Shown: positions 5,277 to 5,469 of the stretch, piece after piece
Layout of the letters: each line of letters opens with the position of its first letter
How positions within the stretch are numbered: position 1 is the stretch's first letter
NCBI GenBank assembly: GCA_003155175.1
Contig: PMFP01000013.1
Coordinates: 1,330-6,798 of the forward strand
DNA: 5,469 nt
Origin: Vulcanimicrobiota bacterium
GTDB lineage: Bacteria > Vulcanimicrobiota > Vulcanimicrobiia > Vulcanimicrobiales > Vulcanimicrobiaceae
Reading direction: 5' to 3'
Translations under genes and position numbers: made by a program
The notes under the pieces: model-generated
Told to the model about the DNA's origin: nothing
The model's database searches: none
The model's input: the letters and a program-made list of their open reading frames with translations, nothing else

Positions 5277-5469
5277 ATGACGTTTCGCGAAGCCGAAGCC
5301 TACTTGCTCGGCACGATCAACGAGACCGTCTCTCCGCGCGAGCCGTACCGTCTCGATCGCATGCGCGCGTTTCTTCGCGAACTGGGCGATCCGCAGGAGC
5401 GGTACCCGACCGTTCACGTCGGCGGAACGAGCGGCAAGGGTTCGACGTCGGCGATGATCGCGGCCGCGC
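5277..5469 (+). CDS. folC: Folylpolyglutamate/dihydrofolate synthase, 5' part
   Basis: The first 64 codons of a Mur-ligase-family ATP-dependent enzyme that adds glutamate to dihydropteroate or folates; the gene continues beyond the window. The N-terminal helices carry the family pattern YRLDRMRAFLRELGDPQ (24-40), then strand VHVGG leads to the ATP-binding P-loop GTSGKGST (50-57). FolC usually has AGTNGKGS here, so Ala to Gly and Asn to Ser are substitutions to note, with Lys54 kept. ATG 5277 is 10 bases after the mog stop, with GGGTGATG at 5261-5268 as a possible ribosome site. An ATG at 5266 is out of frame and stops after four codons. The folate role is from the family; other Mur-like ligases are possible but less likely. 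Confidence 0.87.
   Translation, partial: MTFREAEAYLLGTINETVSPREPYRLDRMRAFLRELGDPQERYPTVHVGGTSGKGSTSAMIAAA

Overview
The window is GC-rich, gene-dense DNA with every recognisable gene on the + strand and six of ten starts being GTG. It must come from a diderm (outer-membrane) bacterium, because the first half encodes an ExbB-ExbD-TonB energy transducer. The particular form of the TonB C-terminal domain, with a cysteine before the domain and a second one before the last strand, together with the GC-rich style, suggests a lineage such as Eremiobacterota (WPS-2). That placement is from memory of family style only and is tentative.

Block 1 (about 111-3183) is a proton-motive-force transducer locus: exbB (131-799), two adjacent exbD paralogues (824-1234 and 1253-1684), tonB1 (1688-2413), a strong 12-bp-stem hairpin (2432-2467), then a second shorter tonB (2489-3109) closed by another terminator-like hairpin (3151-3183). 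ExbB/ExbD form the inner-membrane proton-driven motor and TonB carries the energy across the periplasm to outer-membrane receptors. No receptor, TolA, TolB or Pal gene is present in the window. Notable points are the doubled ExbD, the doubled TonB with a cysteine pair at identical spacing, and the terminator-like hairpin placed only 21 bases before the tonB2 start.

The spacer 3110-3247 holds hairpins and an imperfect direct repeat that copies the last codons of tonB2.

Block 2 (3248 to the window end) is a tightly packed housekeeping run: uppP (undecaprenyl-diphosphate phosphatase), a 62-residue two-helix membrane protein with a histidine cluster, moaC and a mog/moaB-family gene (molybdenum cofactor synthesis), and the 5' end of folC (folate synthesis/polyglutamylation), which runs off the window. 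ATGA and GTGA stop-start overlaps and very short gaps indicate one translationally coupled transcript.

No RNA genes, CRISPR arrays, insertion sequences or phage genes were seen. Most of the window is ordinary. The parts worth a second look are the twin ExbD/twin TonB arrangement and the repeat-bearing spacer after tonB2.
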